Notes: a model not told the origin generated them from the sequence alone. A stretch of 64,000 bases of DNA from Chryseobacterium gilvum (GCF_025628965.1 NZ_JAOTEN010000005.1:62001-126000), one strand, 5' to 3'. Counted from the stretch's first letter, positions 8,365-18,135 are shown. Made by a program: numbers and translations.

Positions 8365-9012
8365 ATGAGCTTTTTCGAAGAAAAAAATCCGGAAATGGAC
8401 CGCTATCTGGAAAACCACGCATCAGCTGAACCGGAAATTTTAAAAAAATTAAGAAGAGAAACGTTTCAGAAAACCACTCAGCCGCATATGATTTCAGGAT
8501 ATCAGCAAGGAAGATTGCTGACCATTATTTCTAAAATCCTGCAGCCAAAAAACATTCTCGAAATCGGTACATTTACAGGATATGCGACACTGTGCTTGAC
8601 GGAAGGACTCTCGAAAGACGGAAAGATAACGACATTAGACGTTAATGAAGACCTTGCTTATCTTCCTAAGAAATATTTTTCAGAAAGTGAATATTCCCAT
8701 CAAATCGATTTCAGGCTTCAGGATGCCAAAGAATTCCTGAAAGAAACCAACGCGTTTTTTGATCTCATTTTTATTGATGCCGACAAAGAAAATTATGCAG
8801 AATATTTCAGACTTATAAAACCAAGAACCAAATCCGGATCTGTGGTGATGTTTGATAATGTACTTTGGTATGGGAAAGTGCTGGAAGAGCAGCCTAAGCA
8901 AAAATCTACCCAAATCATTAAGGAATTAAACGATTTGGCAGCAAAAGACGATGATTTTGAAAATCTTATTTTACCTTTGCGGGACGGAATAAATCTCTTA
9001 CGCAGAAAATAG
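8365..9012 (+). CDS. SAM-dependent O-methyltransferase (class I, CCoAOMT-like)
   Basis: A 215-residue enzyme of the caffeoyl-CoA/catechol O-methyltransferase type (methyltransferase family 3). Motif I is ILEIGTFTGYATL, with the acidic residue at the end of strand two in TTLDVNED; FDLIFIDADKENY holds the metal-binding Asp, and VMFDNVLWYGKV is characteristic of the family. The frame is open upstream to 8185, but that 60-residue stretch is hydrophobic nonsense containing the promoter, so the start at 8365 is preferred. The acceptor substrate is not known. Confidence 0.92.
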   Translation: MSFFEEKNPEMDRYLENHASAEPEILKKLRRETFQKTTQPHMISGYQQGRLLTIISKILQPKNILEIGTFTGYATLCLTEGLSKDGKITTLDVNEDLAYLPKKYFSESEYSHQIDFRLQDAKEFLKETNAFFDLIFIDADKENYAEYFRLIKPRTKSGSVVMFDNVLWYGKVLEEQPKQKSTQIIKELNDLAAKDDDFENLILPLRDGINLLRRK

Positions 9013-9091
9013 TTAGAAAATTGAATTAACGAATATGTAGATAAAAAATCCCATTGTTTTTTATTAAATCTCATCATCTTAAATGCTTATT

Positions 9092-9808
9092 ATGAATAAA
9101 GGAGTTTGTACGGTTACGGTAGCGCCGGTTCGGGCAGAAAATTCTGACAGGGCAGAAATCGTTACAGAAATATTGTTCGGAGAGAGTGCAGATATTCTTG
9201 AAGTGAATAAAAACTGGACCAAGATAAAAATGCACTACGACGGATATGAAGGCTGGATGGATACCAAACAGATCAGACCCGTTACAGATGAATATTTAGC
9301 AGGGAGAAAAATTACATTGATTACAGAAGATTTTGCTTCGGTAATGACCAATGACGGTAAAACGCTGCTTTCTATGGGATCGGAAGTAGAATTTCCTGCC
9401 GTTGCATCCCGCAGAAGCCATGATGTGCGTGAAAGTATTGCATTAACGGCAAAAGAATTTTTAAACGTTCCGTATTTATGGGGCGGGAAAAGCTTCTTTG
9501 CGGTAGATTGTTCGGGTTTTGTACAGCTTGTTTTTAAAATCCACAACATCAAACTTCCCAGAGATACTTTTCAGCAGGCAGAAGTGGGAGAGGTTCTAAG
9601 CTTTGTTGAAGAAAGCAGGCCGGGAGATCTCGCTTTTTTTGAAAACTCTGAAGGAAAAATTATTCATGTAGGCATCATGCTTGATCATCAGAAAATCATT
9701 CATGCATCAGGAAAAGTGCGCATTGATACGCTTGATTCTTCAGGCATCTTTAATAAAGAACTGAATAAGCACACCCATAAACTGAGAGTGATAAAAAGTA
9801 TTATATAA
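9092..9808 (+). CDS. NlpC/P60-family (C40) cell-wall peptidase
   Basis: A peptidoglycan endopeptidase that cleaves D-Glu-mDAP type bonds. It has an N-terminal SH3-like region (APVRAEN...GWMD, about 1-60), a linker, and an NlpC/P60 domain with the catalytic Cys in VDCSGFVQL near residue 140 and the His in HVGIML near 196. No signal peptide is visible, which is typical of this Bacteroidetes subgroup. Met codons at 9083 and 9092 are both possible; homologous N-termini suggest MNKG. It is the first gene of a four-gene group ending with waaA, and its stop overlaps the next ATG. Confidence 0.9.
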   Translation: MNKGVCTVTVAPVRAENSDRAEIVTEILFGESADILEVNKNWTKIKMHYDGYEGWMDTKQIRPVTDEYLAGRKITLITEDFASVMTNDGKTLLSMGSEVEFPAVASRRSHDVRESIALTAKEFLNVPYLWGGKSFFAVDCSGFVQLVFKIHNIKLPRDTFQQAEVGEVLSFVEESRPGDLAFFENSEGKIIHVGIMLDHQKIIHASGKVRIDTLDSSGIFNKELNKHTHKLRVIKSII

Positions 9809-10281
9809 TGGTTAAACTGTCCAGTATATTATTGATTTTTAATAGTCTCATACTTCTTTTTATCTGGGTTTTTACCGCGGTTAACTATACAGGATTACCA
9901 GAAACCATTCCCACTCATTTTACCATAAACGGAACGGTAAACGGGGAAGGAAATAAAAACTCTATCTGGATTTTACCGGTAATTTCCACTTTCATTTTTC
10001 TCATGTTGGTTTCAATCCCCAAAAATCCTGATTCTCCATTGCTGAACGTTCCCAAAAGTTTCCGCAATACAGAAACATTAAAGCTGTATATGTACAGTAT
10101 GCTTTTTCCGGTGATGCTCTTATTGGGAGATACTGTGATGGAAAGTATTCTTGTATCCAAAGGTAAACTCAATACCATGACAGATGCAGTCTTTTTTATC
10201 CTTGCGTTGTTGTTTGGCGTTTTTGGGATCAGTATTTTTAGAATGATTAAAGGAAGTAAAGCAGAATCATTCAATAATTAA
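9808..10281 (+). CDS. DUF1648-domain membrane protein
   Basis: A 157-residue integral membrane protein with about four hydrophobic helices. After the first helix comes the DUF1648 signature, here YTGLPETIPTHFTINGTVNGEG. Such proteins (SdpI-like relatives included) are poorly understood. Its ATG overlaps the NlpC/P60 stop by one base, so translation is coupled. No function can be assigned. Confidence 0.8.
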   Translation: MVKLSSILLIFNSLILLFIWVFTAVNYTGLPETIPTHFTINGTVNGEGNKNSIWILPVISTFIFLMLVSIPKNPDSPLLNVPKSFRNTETLKLYMYSMLFPVMLLLGDTVMESILVSKGKLNTMTDAVFFILALLFGVFGISIFRMIKGSKAESFNN

Positions 10282-10322
10282 AAAAAAGTCTGAAATTTAA
10301 ATCAAAAGTCTGAACAAAGAAC

Positions 10323-10832
10323 ATGAATAAAACATTACTCGAAATTTCCCATACTAAAAACGCAGGATTATCAGAAGTTTTGACCCATTGGAACAACTAC
10401 AATGATGAAACAATTATCCGTGCTTTATCAGAACTTAAGAAAAGAAATATACCGATCAGCGATCAGTTGCAGAAAGCAATTTCAGAATTTTCTGCCCATA
10501 AAGGACAAACCATTTCAGAACTCGAAAGCAAGTTTTTTGAAAGCCAAGGGGTGAAAGATTATCATGAATATTCCTCTTCAAAAACAATGTTTTTAGAAAA
10601 AAGCGATGAAGAAAGAATTTATAAGCAGAAACTTCAGAGAGAACGCGTTGCCCAGATCGAACAATTTGAAAAAAAGAATGCCGGTAATGATGTTTTGTAC
10701 GGCGGGTTATGGCTTGCTGGTGGTTTGATTGTAACTGTAATTTCTGTCGCTAGCGGAAAAGGCGGTATCATTGCGTACGGCGCGATTATATTCGGCGGAA
10801 TCCAATTTTTCAGAGGTTTAATAAAAAGCTGA
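10323..10832 (+). CDS. Hypothetical protein with C-terminal membrane hairpin
   Basis: An unrecognised 169-residue protein. The first 120 residues are charged and helical, with a Gln/Glu/Arg-rich stretch (KQKLQRERVAQIEQFEKK) that could be a coiled coil. The C-terminus has two hydrophobic segments (about 125-165) separated by SGKGG. The stop overlaps the waaA ATG, so it is part of the waaA operon. It may be a membrane-anchored helper of envelope synthesis, but that is only inferred from position. Confidence 0.7.
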   Translation: MNKTLLEISHTKNAGLSEVLTHWNNYNDETIIRALSELKKRNIPISDQLQKAISEFSAHKGQTISELESKFFESQGVKDYHEYSSSKTMFLEKSDEERIYKQKLQRERVAQIEQFEKKNAGNDVLYGGLWLAGGLIVTVISVASGKGGIIAYGAIIFGGIQFFRGLIKS

Positions 10833-12070
10833 TGAATGTAGTATACAACATATTCATCAGGCTTCTCATTTTCGGAATGAAAGTTTTTGCTGTATTTCAT
10901 GCCAAAACTAAAAAAGGCGTTGAAGGAAGAAAGCAATCTATGAATATCGTTAAGACAGCTTTTTCAGCTTCCGATAAGATCATCTGGATGCACGCAGCAA
11001 GCCTCGGAGAATATGAACAAGGATTACCAGTACTGGAAAAACTGAAAGAAAAATTTCCTTCACATAAAATTCTGGTGACATTTTTCTCACCTTCAGGATA
11101 TGAAAATGTGATTAAAAAGAAAAATATTGCCGATGCAATCTGCTATTTGCCGTTTGATACCAAAACACAGATAAAAGATTTTATATCCTGCTTTCATGCT
11201 GAACTATTTTTTACGGTGAAATATGATTACTGGTATAATCTTTTCCAGGAACTCAAAAATAATAAGGTAAAGATTTTTGTAATTTCAGCGTTGTTTTACG
11301 AAAGCCAGTCATTTTTTGCATCATATGGAAAATGGTTTGTAAAACAGCTGCAGAAAAATGTAGACTGGTTTTTTCATCAGACACAGCATTCATATCTTCT
11401 TGCAAAGAGTTTAGGGTTGCAACAGTCTTCTGTGACAGGAGATACAAGGTTTGACCGAGTTAAGCAATTGAGAAATCAGGATCATCATATTGCTTTTATA
11501 AAAGATTTTATCTCCGGAGACAAAACTCTGGTTTTTGGGAGTTCGTGGCAAACCGAAGAGAAAATAGCTCAGCTGATTTCTGAAAAAAATGAAAACATAA
11601 AAATAATCATCGCACCGCATGATCTGAAAAGAGTAAACATTTTAAAAAATATTTTCCCAGATGCTCTTTTGTACAGCGAATGTAAAAATACGCAGATAGG
11701 GAAGCCGTTAAACACGCAAATACTCATCATAGACAGTATAGGGTTGCTTTCTAAGCTGTATTCTTACGCAGATGTAGCTGTCGTGGGAGGTGGCTTTCAC
11801 AATACAGGTCTTCATAATATTCTTGAGGCAGCAGCTTTTGGAGTTCCTGTGATTTTCGGAAATCATTACAGGAAAAATCCCGAAGCAGATGATCTGATTA
11901 AAGCAGATGGAGGACGGTCTTTTGAACATGAAAATCAGGCGGCAGAATATATTCTTGATCTTTTTAATAATGAAGAAATCCTTAAAGAGATGTCTGCAAA
12001 TGCAGAAAATTTTGTCTTAGAAAAACCGGATTCTTCAGCCCTGATTATCAAAAAAATGATGTCATTTTAA
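10832..12070 (+). CDS. waaA: 3-deoxy-D-manno-octulosonic acid (Kdo) transferase
   Basis: WaaA attaches Kdo from CMP-Kdo to lipid IVA at the inner membrane. The 412-residue protein has an N-terminal membrane anchor (IFIRLLIFGMKVF), the Kdo transferase motif IWMHAASLGEYEQGLPVLE, and a C-terminal GT-B half with VVGGGFHNTGLHNILEAA and PVIFGNHYRKN, both typical of the family (GT30). It is translationally coupled to the gene before it. The 3' end overlaps the convergent gene at 12062 by nine bases. Confidence 0.94.
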   Translation: MNVVYNIFIRLLIFGMKVFAVFHAKTKKGVEGRKQSMNIVKTAFSASDKIIWMHAASLGEYEQGLPVLEKLKEKFPSHKILVTFFSPSGYENVIKKKNIADAICYLPFDTKTQIKDFISCFHAELFFTVKYDYWYNLFQELKNNKVKIFVISALFYESQSFFASYGKWFVKQLQKNVDWFFHQTQHSYLLAKSLGLQQSSVTGDTRFDRVKQLRNQDHHIAFIKDFISGDKTLVFGSSWQTEEKIAQLISEKNENIKIIIAPHDLKRVNILKNIFPDALLYSECKNTQIGKPLNTQILIIDSIGLLSKLYSYADVAVVGGGFHNTGLHNILEAAAFGVPVIFGNHYRKNPEADDLIKADGGRSFEHENQAAEYILDLFNNEEILKEMSANAENFVLEKPDSSALIIKKMMSF

Positions 12071-12688
12071 AAATCCCTGGTTTCGGATATCTTTTACAAT
12101 TAAATCTAAATGATCCGGAATCTGCTCGCACTTCAGCCAGTCAAAATCAAAGCTGTTGTTGATGCAGAGCTTTTCCAGATAGGTGTTCTCATGAATTTTA
12201 TTTTTCAGGTCTTCCAGGTATTCATCAATTTCGATCCAGTAATCTTCATCCAGCTTTTTGATGAGAATCAAAGCTTTTATAACTTTATTAATTAAATAGA
12301 TGTACAATTTATAAATATTATCAAACCTTTGCTGGTTAAGCTTTTCATTGCTGTTCAGAATGGTGTTGACCAAGATAAGATGAAGTGATACTTCCCCAAA
12401 TTTATCGGTGGTAATTTTGACGTGCTCTGTGATTTCAGCGCTTAATTTCCGGATAATTACCAAAAAGTACTTCGGATTGCCAATGTATTTTGAGGCTAAA
12501 AGCACTTTTTCTGCAATATATTCTTCCATTTGGCTTCTTTTCTGATCGGCAGTTTCGGGATCAATCAGTTCAAAATACAGCTTTTTTGAGAGAAGCTTGT
12601 CTTTCTTCAATAGTCTGAAAATCAGACGGTCTTTTTCTACAGAAGAAAAATTGCTCAGCGCAGTTTTAAATTCTTTTGAATATTCCAT
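12062..12688 (-). CDS. Hypothetical protein, predicted all-helical
   Basis: A 208-residue protein I cannot place with confidence. It is Leu/Lys/Glu-rich with no signal peptide and no membrane helix, and looks mostly alpha-helical. I see no dUTPase motif although related genes sometimes sit near dut. Its start overlaps the stop of the glycosyltransferase gene upstream by one base, so both are in one operon. The 3' end overlaps waaA by nine bases, tail to tail. Confidence 0.7.
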   Translation of the reverse strand: MEYSKEFKTALSNFSSVEKDRLIFRLLKKDKLLSKKLYFELIDPETADQKRSQMEEYIAEKVLLASKYIGNPKYFLVIIRKLSAEITEHVKITTDKFGEVSLHLILVNTILNSNEKLNQQRFDNIYKLYIYLINKVIKALILIKKLDEDYWIEIDEYLEDLKNKIHENTYLEKLCINNSFDFDWLKCEQIPDHLDLIVKDIRNQGFLK

Positions 12689-13440
12689 CAGTTAAATAGT
12701 TTTGAATATTTCATAAATCCGTTTAATGCCCAGTTTGCAGTATAATATAGTGATTTTAGAATTGAAAATTTCATGAAATCCCTATATACCAAATATTGGT
12801 CTTTAATAATGTTTTTCTTTTTTCGGGATACACTTGTAGCGTGCATTCTGTATTTGGCCATCGTTTTTTTCAAAGGTTTACCCACAGTAATTTTCTTGAG
12901 CAGATTGAGCCACATAACATGATCTTCACGCTTACTTCCTTCTGGGAAATATTCTTTTCCCACCCGCTGAGAATCATACATGGAAGAGAGCAGAGAAAGA
13001 CGGCAGGTTTTGAGCATATTGTTAAAAGTTACATCTTTGTCTGCCTGGAAATCTTCAAGTTTTGGAACTAAATTTTCGTCACATCTTGCATACGCAGAAT
13101 AAGCAAGTTCAGTATTTTCTTTTTTTATAAAATGGACCATTTCTTCTAAAAAGTTGGGTTCCCAAAAGTCATCGGCATCAAGAAATGTGATAAACCTTCC
13201 TTCTGCATTTCTCAGGGAAATATTTCTTGCATGACCTGCACCGCCGTTTTTTTCAGCAATGGTGAGCTTTATTCTGGGGTCATTGATATTCTGAATAATT
13301 TCTACAGAATGATCCGTTGAGCGGTCATCCGTAATGAGCCATTCCCAATCGATAAAAGTCTGATTTATCACCGCATTGATGGTCTCCTCCAGAAATCGGG
13401 AAGAATTATAACAGGGAGTAATGATGGAAACTTCGGGCAT
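12688..13440 (-). CDS. Family 2 glycosyltransferase
   Basis: A 250-residue GT-A enzyme that transfers a sugar from a nucleotide donor, probably to a surface glycan. The N-terminus has the GT2 signature VSIITPCYNSSRFLEETINAVINQ, then DDRSTD, and the metal-binding FLDADDFW near residue 90. SKREDHVMWLNLLKK carries the likely catalytic acidic pair (ED). It is soluble, apart from weakly hydrophobic residues at the C-terminus. A TATATTTG element lies 11 bases upstream. The acceptor is unknown. Confidence 0.92.
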   Translation of the reverse strand: MPEVSIITPCYNSSRFLEETINAVINQTFIDWEWLITDDRSTDHSVEIIQNINDPRIKLTIAEKNGGAGHARNISLRNAEGRFITFLDADDFWEPNFLEEMVHFIKKENTELAYSAYARCDENLVPKLEDFQADKDVTFNNMLKTCRLSLLSSMYDSQRVGKEYFPEGSKREDHVMWLNLLKKITVGKPLKKTMAKYRMHATSVSRKKKNIIKDQYLVYRDFMKFSILKSLYYTANWALNGFMKYSKLFN

Positions 13441-13451
13441 GTGTTTTTTTG

Positions 13452-13459
13452 CAAATATA
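13452..13459 (-). promoter_or_regulatory. -7 promoter element (TATATTTG) for the glycosyltransferase operon
   Basis: An exact TAnnTTTG match on the minus strand, 11 bases before the ATG, leaving a very short leader. Confidence 0.55.
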
Positions 13460-13583
13460 GGGTTTTGAAGAAAGAGTTTTGCAAGGCGATTTTTTAATAA
13501 ATCCGAAATTATACTTCAATTTTCAAAAAAAATGATTGAGTTTTTAAAAAAAATCATAATTTTAGACCTTGAAAAATTTGATC

Positions 13584-14060
13584 ATGAAGAAATTAGCTTT
13601 ACTATTTGCATGTTTATCATTATTTATAGCGACAGGTTGTAACAACGATGACGAAGAAACTCCAATGGAGTACCCGCTTAACGGAGTTTGGCAACCTATT
13701 AAAAAAGTAGTCACCACCGTTGCCACAGGACAGGCTCCGGTTTCTGACGGTATTTCTTTTGACTCCGAATGTCAGAAAACATCACGATGGACTTTTGAAA
13801 ATGGAGTAGGAAAAAGAAAAGAATTCGGAGACAGTGCAACTCCGGGAACGTGCAATATAACCTTTGACAGAAATTTTACATATACGTATGATAAAGACAG
13901 CAAAGCCATCCAGATAAAATATCAGGGGATTGTTATGGCTGATCAGGGTAAAATTGTGACGCTCAGCGATACTACTCTCAATCTGATGATTGAAGATAAA
14001 ACAGATCCTACTAAATTTCGTTCTGAGACTTACACATTCAAAAGAATTGTTACACCATAA
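13584..14060 (+). CDS. Lipocalin-like lipoprotein
   Basis: A 158-residue secreted lipoprotein. The signal is MKKLALLFACLSLFIATGC, with the lipobox Cys at 19, followed by an Asp/Glu run (NNDDEE), which in Bacteroidetes can favour surface export of lipoproteins. The body starts NGVWQP and has a beta-rich pattern with two Cys (SECQK, GTCN), resembling the lipocalin-like families common in flavobacteria. In-frame codons upstream from 13569 are less likely to be used. Function unknown. Confidence 0.75.
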   Translation: MKKLALLFACLSLFIATGCNNDDEETPMEYPLNGVWQPIKKVVTTVATGQAPVSDGISFDSECQKTSRWTFENGVGKRKEFGDSATPGTCNITFDRNFTYTYDKDSKAIQIKYQGIVMADQGKIVTLSDTTLNLMIEDKTDPTKFRSETYTFKRIVTP

Positions 14061-14081
14061 TTTAATTATTATGTAAAATAT

Positions 14082-14109
14082 AAATCTCGTCTTTGGACGG
14101 GATTTTTTT
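14082..14109 (+). terminator. Terminator after the lipocalin-like lipoprotein
   Basis: A 10-bp stem AAATCTCGTC/GACGGGATTT with loop TTTG and a run of T's. Confidence 0.85.
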
Positions 14110-14152
14110 TGACCCATGGTGAATGTAACTTGAATAGTTCTTTTAAAATCAT

Positions 14153-14160
14153 TATTTTTG
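14153..14160 (+). promoter_or_regulatory. Promoter of leuS (TTG-20-TATTTTTG)
   Basis: An exact TAnnTTTG element with a TTG at 14130-14132, 20 bases upstream, matching the Bacteroidetes -33/-7 arrangement. The leader to the GTG start is 58 bases. Confidence 0.65.
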
Positions 14161-14218
14161 TGAATCTTGATGTAGCATTAAAGTCTACATCAAATCTAAC
14201 CTCTAATATCATAATAAA

Positions 14219-17032
14219 GTGTTTTACGATCATCAGCAGATAGAAAAAAAGTGGCAGAAATACTGGGAAGAAAACCAGACGTATAAAACTTCTGATAACA
14301 CAGACAAACCCAAATTTTATGTTCTCGATATGTTTCCGTATCCATCGGGAGCGGGTCTTCACGTAGGCCATCCACTGGGATATATCGCATCGGATATTTA
14401 TGCAAGATATAAAAGGCATCAGGGTTTTAATGTACTTCATCCGGTTGGGTACGACAGTTTCGGGCTTCCTGCTGAGCAATATGCCATTCAGACAGGGCAG
14501 CATCCTGCAGTGACCACAGAACAGAATATTACCCGATACGAAGAGCAGCTAAGAAAAATAGGTTTTTCGTTTGACTGGAGCAGGGAAGTAAGAACTTCTG
14601 ATCCGTCGTATTATAAATGGACACAATGGATTTTCATTGAATTATTCCACTCCTGGTATAATAAAAATACAGACCAAGCAGAATCTATCAAAACATTGAT
14701 TCAACACTTTGAAGAAAAAGGAACCGAAGATTTACATGCCAATCAAAATGATGAATTAAATTTCACGGCAGAAGAATGGAAAAACGCTTCTGACATTGAT
14801 AAAGAAGATATTTTATTAAATTACCGTTTAGCATACAGAGCAGAAACTACGGTCAATTGGTGTCCAGCTTTAGGAACGGTTTTAGCAAACGACGAAGTAA
14901 AAGACGGAAAATCCGAAAGAGGAGGCTTTCCTGTTTATCAGAAAAAAATGATGCAGTGGAGCATGAGAATCTCTGCTTATTCTGAAAGATTATTACAAGG
15001 TCTTAAAACGTTAGACTGGCCGCAACCTTTGAAAGATTCACAGGAATACTGGATCGGAAAATCGCAAGGAGCACAGGTGAGATTCAATATAGATGGCTAT
15101 GACGAAACCGTTGAGGTTTTCACCACGAGACCCGATACTATTTTTGGAGCAACCTTTATGGTTTTAGCTCCGGAAAACCCTTTGGTGGAAAAAATAACCA
15201 CTCTGAAACAAAAAGCTGAAGTGGAAAATTATATTGAAGAAACGTCCAAAAAAACCGAAAGAGACCGAATGTCTGATGTAAAGAATGTTTCAGGTGCTTT
15301 CACAGGAAGTTATGCAATCAATCCTTTCAGTCATGAAAAGATGCCGATCTATATTTCAGATTATGTGTTGATGGGTTACGGGACAGGAGCGGTAATGGCT
15401 GTTCCGGCGCATGATGAGCGTGACCACAGGTTTGCAAAGAAATTTAATCTTGAAATTAAGAAAGTAGTTGAAACTGAAGAAGACGTTCAGGAAAAATCTT
15501 TTGATTCTAAAGATTCCGTATGCGTCAATTCAGATTTTTTAAACGGTTTGAATTACAATGAAGCCAAAGCATTAATCATTACAGCCATCGAAAAAAGAGC
15601 TATTGGTCACGGCACGACAAATTACAGACAGCGTGATGCGATTTTCTCAAGACAGCGGTATTGGGGAGAGCCGGTTCCTATCTATTATAAAGATGGAATG
15701 CCTTATACATTACCAACTTCTGCGTTGCCTTTGGAACTTCCAGAAGTTGAAAAATATTTACCGACGGAAGATGGAGATCCGCCATTAGGAAATGCAAAAA
15801 CATTTGCCTGGGATGAAGCGAACCAAAAAGTGGTGGCGACAGATTTAATAGATGATCAGACGGTTTTCCCGTTAGAATTATCTACCATGCCGGGTTGGGC
15901 GGGAAGTTCATGGTATTTCCTACGATACATGGACCCAAATGACGATGAGGTTTTTGTGAATAAAGAACTTGCAGATTATTGGGGACAGGTAGATTTATAT
16001 ATTGGAGGAAGCGAGCATGCGACTGGACATCTATTGTATTCCCGTTTCTGGAATATGTTTTTAAAAGACAGAGGATATATCAATCATGATGAGCCTTTCC
16101 AGAAACTCATCAATCAGGGAATGATTTTGGGGATGAGTGCGTTAATTCATCGAGTTGATGGTACTAATACAATTGTGTCTAAAAGTCTTGCAAATGGATA
16201 CAAAACTCAAAGGATTCCTGTTGACATTTCGATGCTAATTGGAACTACAGATGAAATTGATATTGAAAAGCTTAGAATTTGGCGACCTGAGTTCAATAGT
16301 GCAGAATTTATACTTGAAGACGGTAAGTTAATAACAGAGAGAGAGGTCGACAAAATGTCTAAAAGGACATACAACGTAGTCAATCCAGATGATATTTGCC
16401 AAGAATACGGAGCAGACGGGTTAAGATTGTATGAAATGTTCTTAGGTCCGTTAGAACAATCCAAGCCTTGGAATACACAAGGATTAAGCGGAGTCTACGG
16501 TTTCCTGAAAAAATTCTGGAATTTATATTTCAATGAAGATACATTTGAGGTTTCTGAAGAAGAACCTACAAAGGCAGAGTATAAAGTATTGCATACCTTA
16601 ATAAAAAAGGTGGTATACGATATCGAAAACTTTTCTTTCAATACATCCGTATCGTCATTTATGATCGCTGTTAATGAGTTGCAGAAATTAAAATGCAACA
16701 AACGCAATATTTTACAACCTTTAGCCGTTATAATTTCCCCGTATGCGCCGCACATCTGCGAAGAGGTATGGAATTTGCTTGGTCATACACAATCGATCGA
16801 ATTTGAAAAATTCCCGGAATTGGATGAAAGTTATCTGGTAGAAGATGAGATACAATATCCGGTAAGCTTTAACGGGAAAATGAAATTTAAAATGGCCCTT
16901 TCAGCGGCATTGTCTACACAAGAAGTTGAAGAATTAGTGTTGAATAACGAAAAAACACAACAGATTTTAGAAGGAAAATTACCTAAAAAAGTTATTGTTG
17001 TACATCACAAAATTGTGAACGTAGTAATTTAA
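14219..17032 (+). CDS. leuS: Leucyl-tRNA synthetase
   Basis: LeuRS charges tRNA-Leu with leucine in the cytoplasm. The class I signature HIGH appears as HVGH within MFPYPSGAGLHVGHPLGY, and KMSKR follows VD near residue 720. The connective editing domain has the YGTGAVMAVPAHDERD block. At 937 residues it is longer than E. coli LeuRS (about 860) and carries an extra segment around 645-715 before KMSKR, as in other Bacteroidetes. It starts with GTG; no better ATG exists nearby. Monocistronic, with its own promoter. Confidence 0.97.
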   Translation: MFYDHQQIEKKWQKYWEENQTYKTSDNTDKPKFYVLDMFPYPSGAGLHVGHPLGYIASDIYARYKRHQGFNVLHPVGYDSFGLPAEQYAIQTGQHPAVTTEQNITRYEEQLRKIGFSFDWSREVRTSDPSYYKWTQWIFIELFHSWYNKNTDQAESIKTLIQHFEEKGTEDLHANQNDELNFTAEEWKNASDIDKEDILLNYRLAYRAETTVNWCPALGTVLANDEVKDGKSERGGFPVYQKKMMQWSMRISAYSERLLQGLKTLDWPQPLKDSQEYWIGKSQGAQVRFNIDGYDETVEVFTTRPDTIFGATFMVLAPENPLVEKITTLKQKAEVENYIEETSKKTERDRMSDVKNVSGAFTGSYAINPFSHEKMPIYISDYVLMGYGTGAVMAVPAHDERDHRFAKKFNLEIKKVVETEEDVQEKSFDSKDSVCVNSDFLNGLNYNEAKALIITAIEKRAIGHGTTNYRQRDAIFSRQRYWGEPVPIYYKDGMPYTLPTSALPLELPEVEKYLPTEDGDPPLGNAKTFAWDEANQKVVATDLIDDQTVFPLELSTMPGWAGSSWYFLRYMDPNDDEVFVNKELADYWGQVDLYIGGSEHATGHLLYSRFWNMFLKDRGYINHDEPFQKLINQGMILGMSALIHRVDGTNTIVSKSLANGYKTQRIPVDISMLIGTTDEIDIEKLRIWRPEFNSAEFILEDGKLITEREVDKMSKRTYNVVNPDDICQEYGADGLRLYEMFLGPLEQSKPWNTQGLSGVYGFLKKFWNLYFNEDTFEVSEEEPTKAEYKVLHTLIKKVVYDIENFSFNTSVSSFMIAVNELQKLKCNKRNILQPLAVIISPYAPHICEEVWNLLGHTQSIEFEKFPELDESYLVEDEIQYPVSFNGKMKFKMALSAALSTQEVEELVLNNEKTQQILEGKLPKKVIVVHHKIVNVVI

Positions 17033-17271
17033 AAAAAAATTAACATTGGTAAATTATAAATTTTAAGGCATTAAATTTTTTGATTTTTTAACGTAATGTC
17101 TGAAATTAACAATAATTAATAAATATTTAGAGAATAATTACAATATCGAAATCGTATCAAAGTTTCTTTATCAAAAAAAGGCGAAATGTTTATTTAAGAC
17201 TATTGCATTTTAATTTATTTTGCCTTTATTTTACAACTTTAAAATTTTAAAACAATATAATTTAGTTAAAT

Positions 17272-18135
17272 ATGGAAATGAATGTTTCAAAAAATGAGGA
17301 GCAAGTAATTGCTAAAAAAGCAGGAGGTTTAAACCCGGCTGTAATTATTCCTATTCTATTGGTTATAGGGATTTGTATTTATTTATTCGTTCTTGGGAAC
17401 CCAGGAAACTTCAAAGATGCAGACAAACTGGGAAGTGGTTCTGTTGCTTTTTCAAGTGTTGAAGGAAAAGACATTCATCCAGAGTCGTTTTTGGGTATTA
17501 TCTACAAAGGAGGAGTTATTGTACCGGTATTGATTACATTTATGATCACGGTTATCGTTTTCTCTATTGAAAGATATTTCGTGCTTGGTAGAGCAGCAGG
17601 AAAGGGAAATTTAGACAACTTCGTAGTAAAGGTGAGAAGTCTTTTGAACCAAAACAGAATAGACGAAGCGTTAGAAGAGTGCGACAGACAGGAAGGTTCT
17701 GTTGGTAATGTTGTAAAAGAAGGTCTTACAACGTACAAAGCTCTATCAAATGATACGACTCTAAATAAAGAGCAGAAAATGGTAGCTCTTAATAAGGCTA
17801 TTGAGGAAGCTACAACGCTTGAAATGCCAATGTTAGAGAAAAACATGATGATTCTTTCTACTTTAGGTACGGTTGCAACATTAATTGCACTATTAGGAAC
17901 AGTAATCGGGATGATTAAAGCATTCTTCGCATTAGGTTCTGGTGGTGGTACTCCGGATGCAGCAGCACTTTCTACAGGTATCTCTGAAGCTTTGATCAAC
18001 ACAGCTTTAGGTATTGGTACTTCTGCTATTGCAATCATGCTTTACAACTTCTTTACATCAAAAATTGACGGGTTAACTTATAAGATCGATGAGATCGCAA
18101 TGAGCATCCAGCAGTCTTTTGCAGAATTCAACTAA
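17272..18135 (+). CDS. exbB: ExbB/TolQ-family proton channel subunit
   Basis: The ExbB pentamer surrounds ExbD and converts proton flow into TonB movement. The 287-residue protein has an N-terminal helix (about 20-42), a second helix at about 75-97, a cytoplasmic loop, and the paired C-terminal helices with LGTVATLIALLGTVIGMIKAF and ALGIGTSAIAIMLYN. It begins the operon exbB-exbD-exbD-tonB. ATG codons at 17272 and 17278 are both possible. The 239-base gap upstream is very AT-rich; a near-consensus TTATTTTG lies at about 17215-17222, and I see no exact TAnnTTTG there. Confidence 0.93.
   Translation: MEMNVSKNEEQVIAKKAGGLNPAVIIPILLVIGICIYLFVLGNPGNFKDADKLGSGSVAFSSVEGKDIHPESFLGIIYKGGVIVPVLITFMITVIVFSIERYFVLGRAAGKGNLDNFVVKVRSLLNQNRIDEALEECDRQEGSVGNVVKEGLTTYKALSNDTTLNKEQKMVALNKAIEEATTLEMPMLEKNMMILSTLGTVATLIALLGTVIGMIKAFFALGSGGGTPDAAALSTGISEALINTALGIGTSAIAIMLYNFFTSKIDGLTYKIDEIAMSIQQSFAEFN

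Noticed and set aside
12062..12688. dUTPase for the 208-residue helical protein
   Set aside because: None of the five dUTPase motifs is present and the predicted structure is helical.
17502..18038. A 178-codon minus-strand frame opposite exbB
   Set aside because: It mirrors the exbB codons, has no start context, and exbB is a certain gene.
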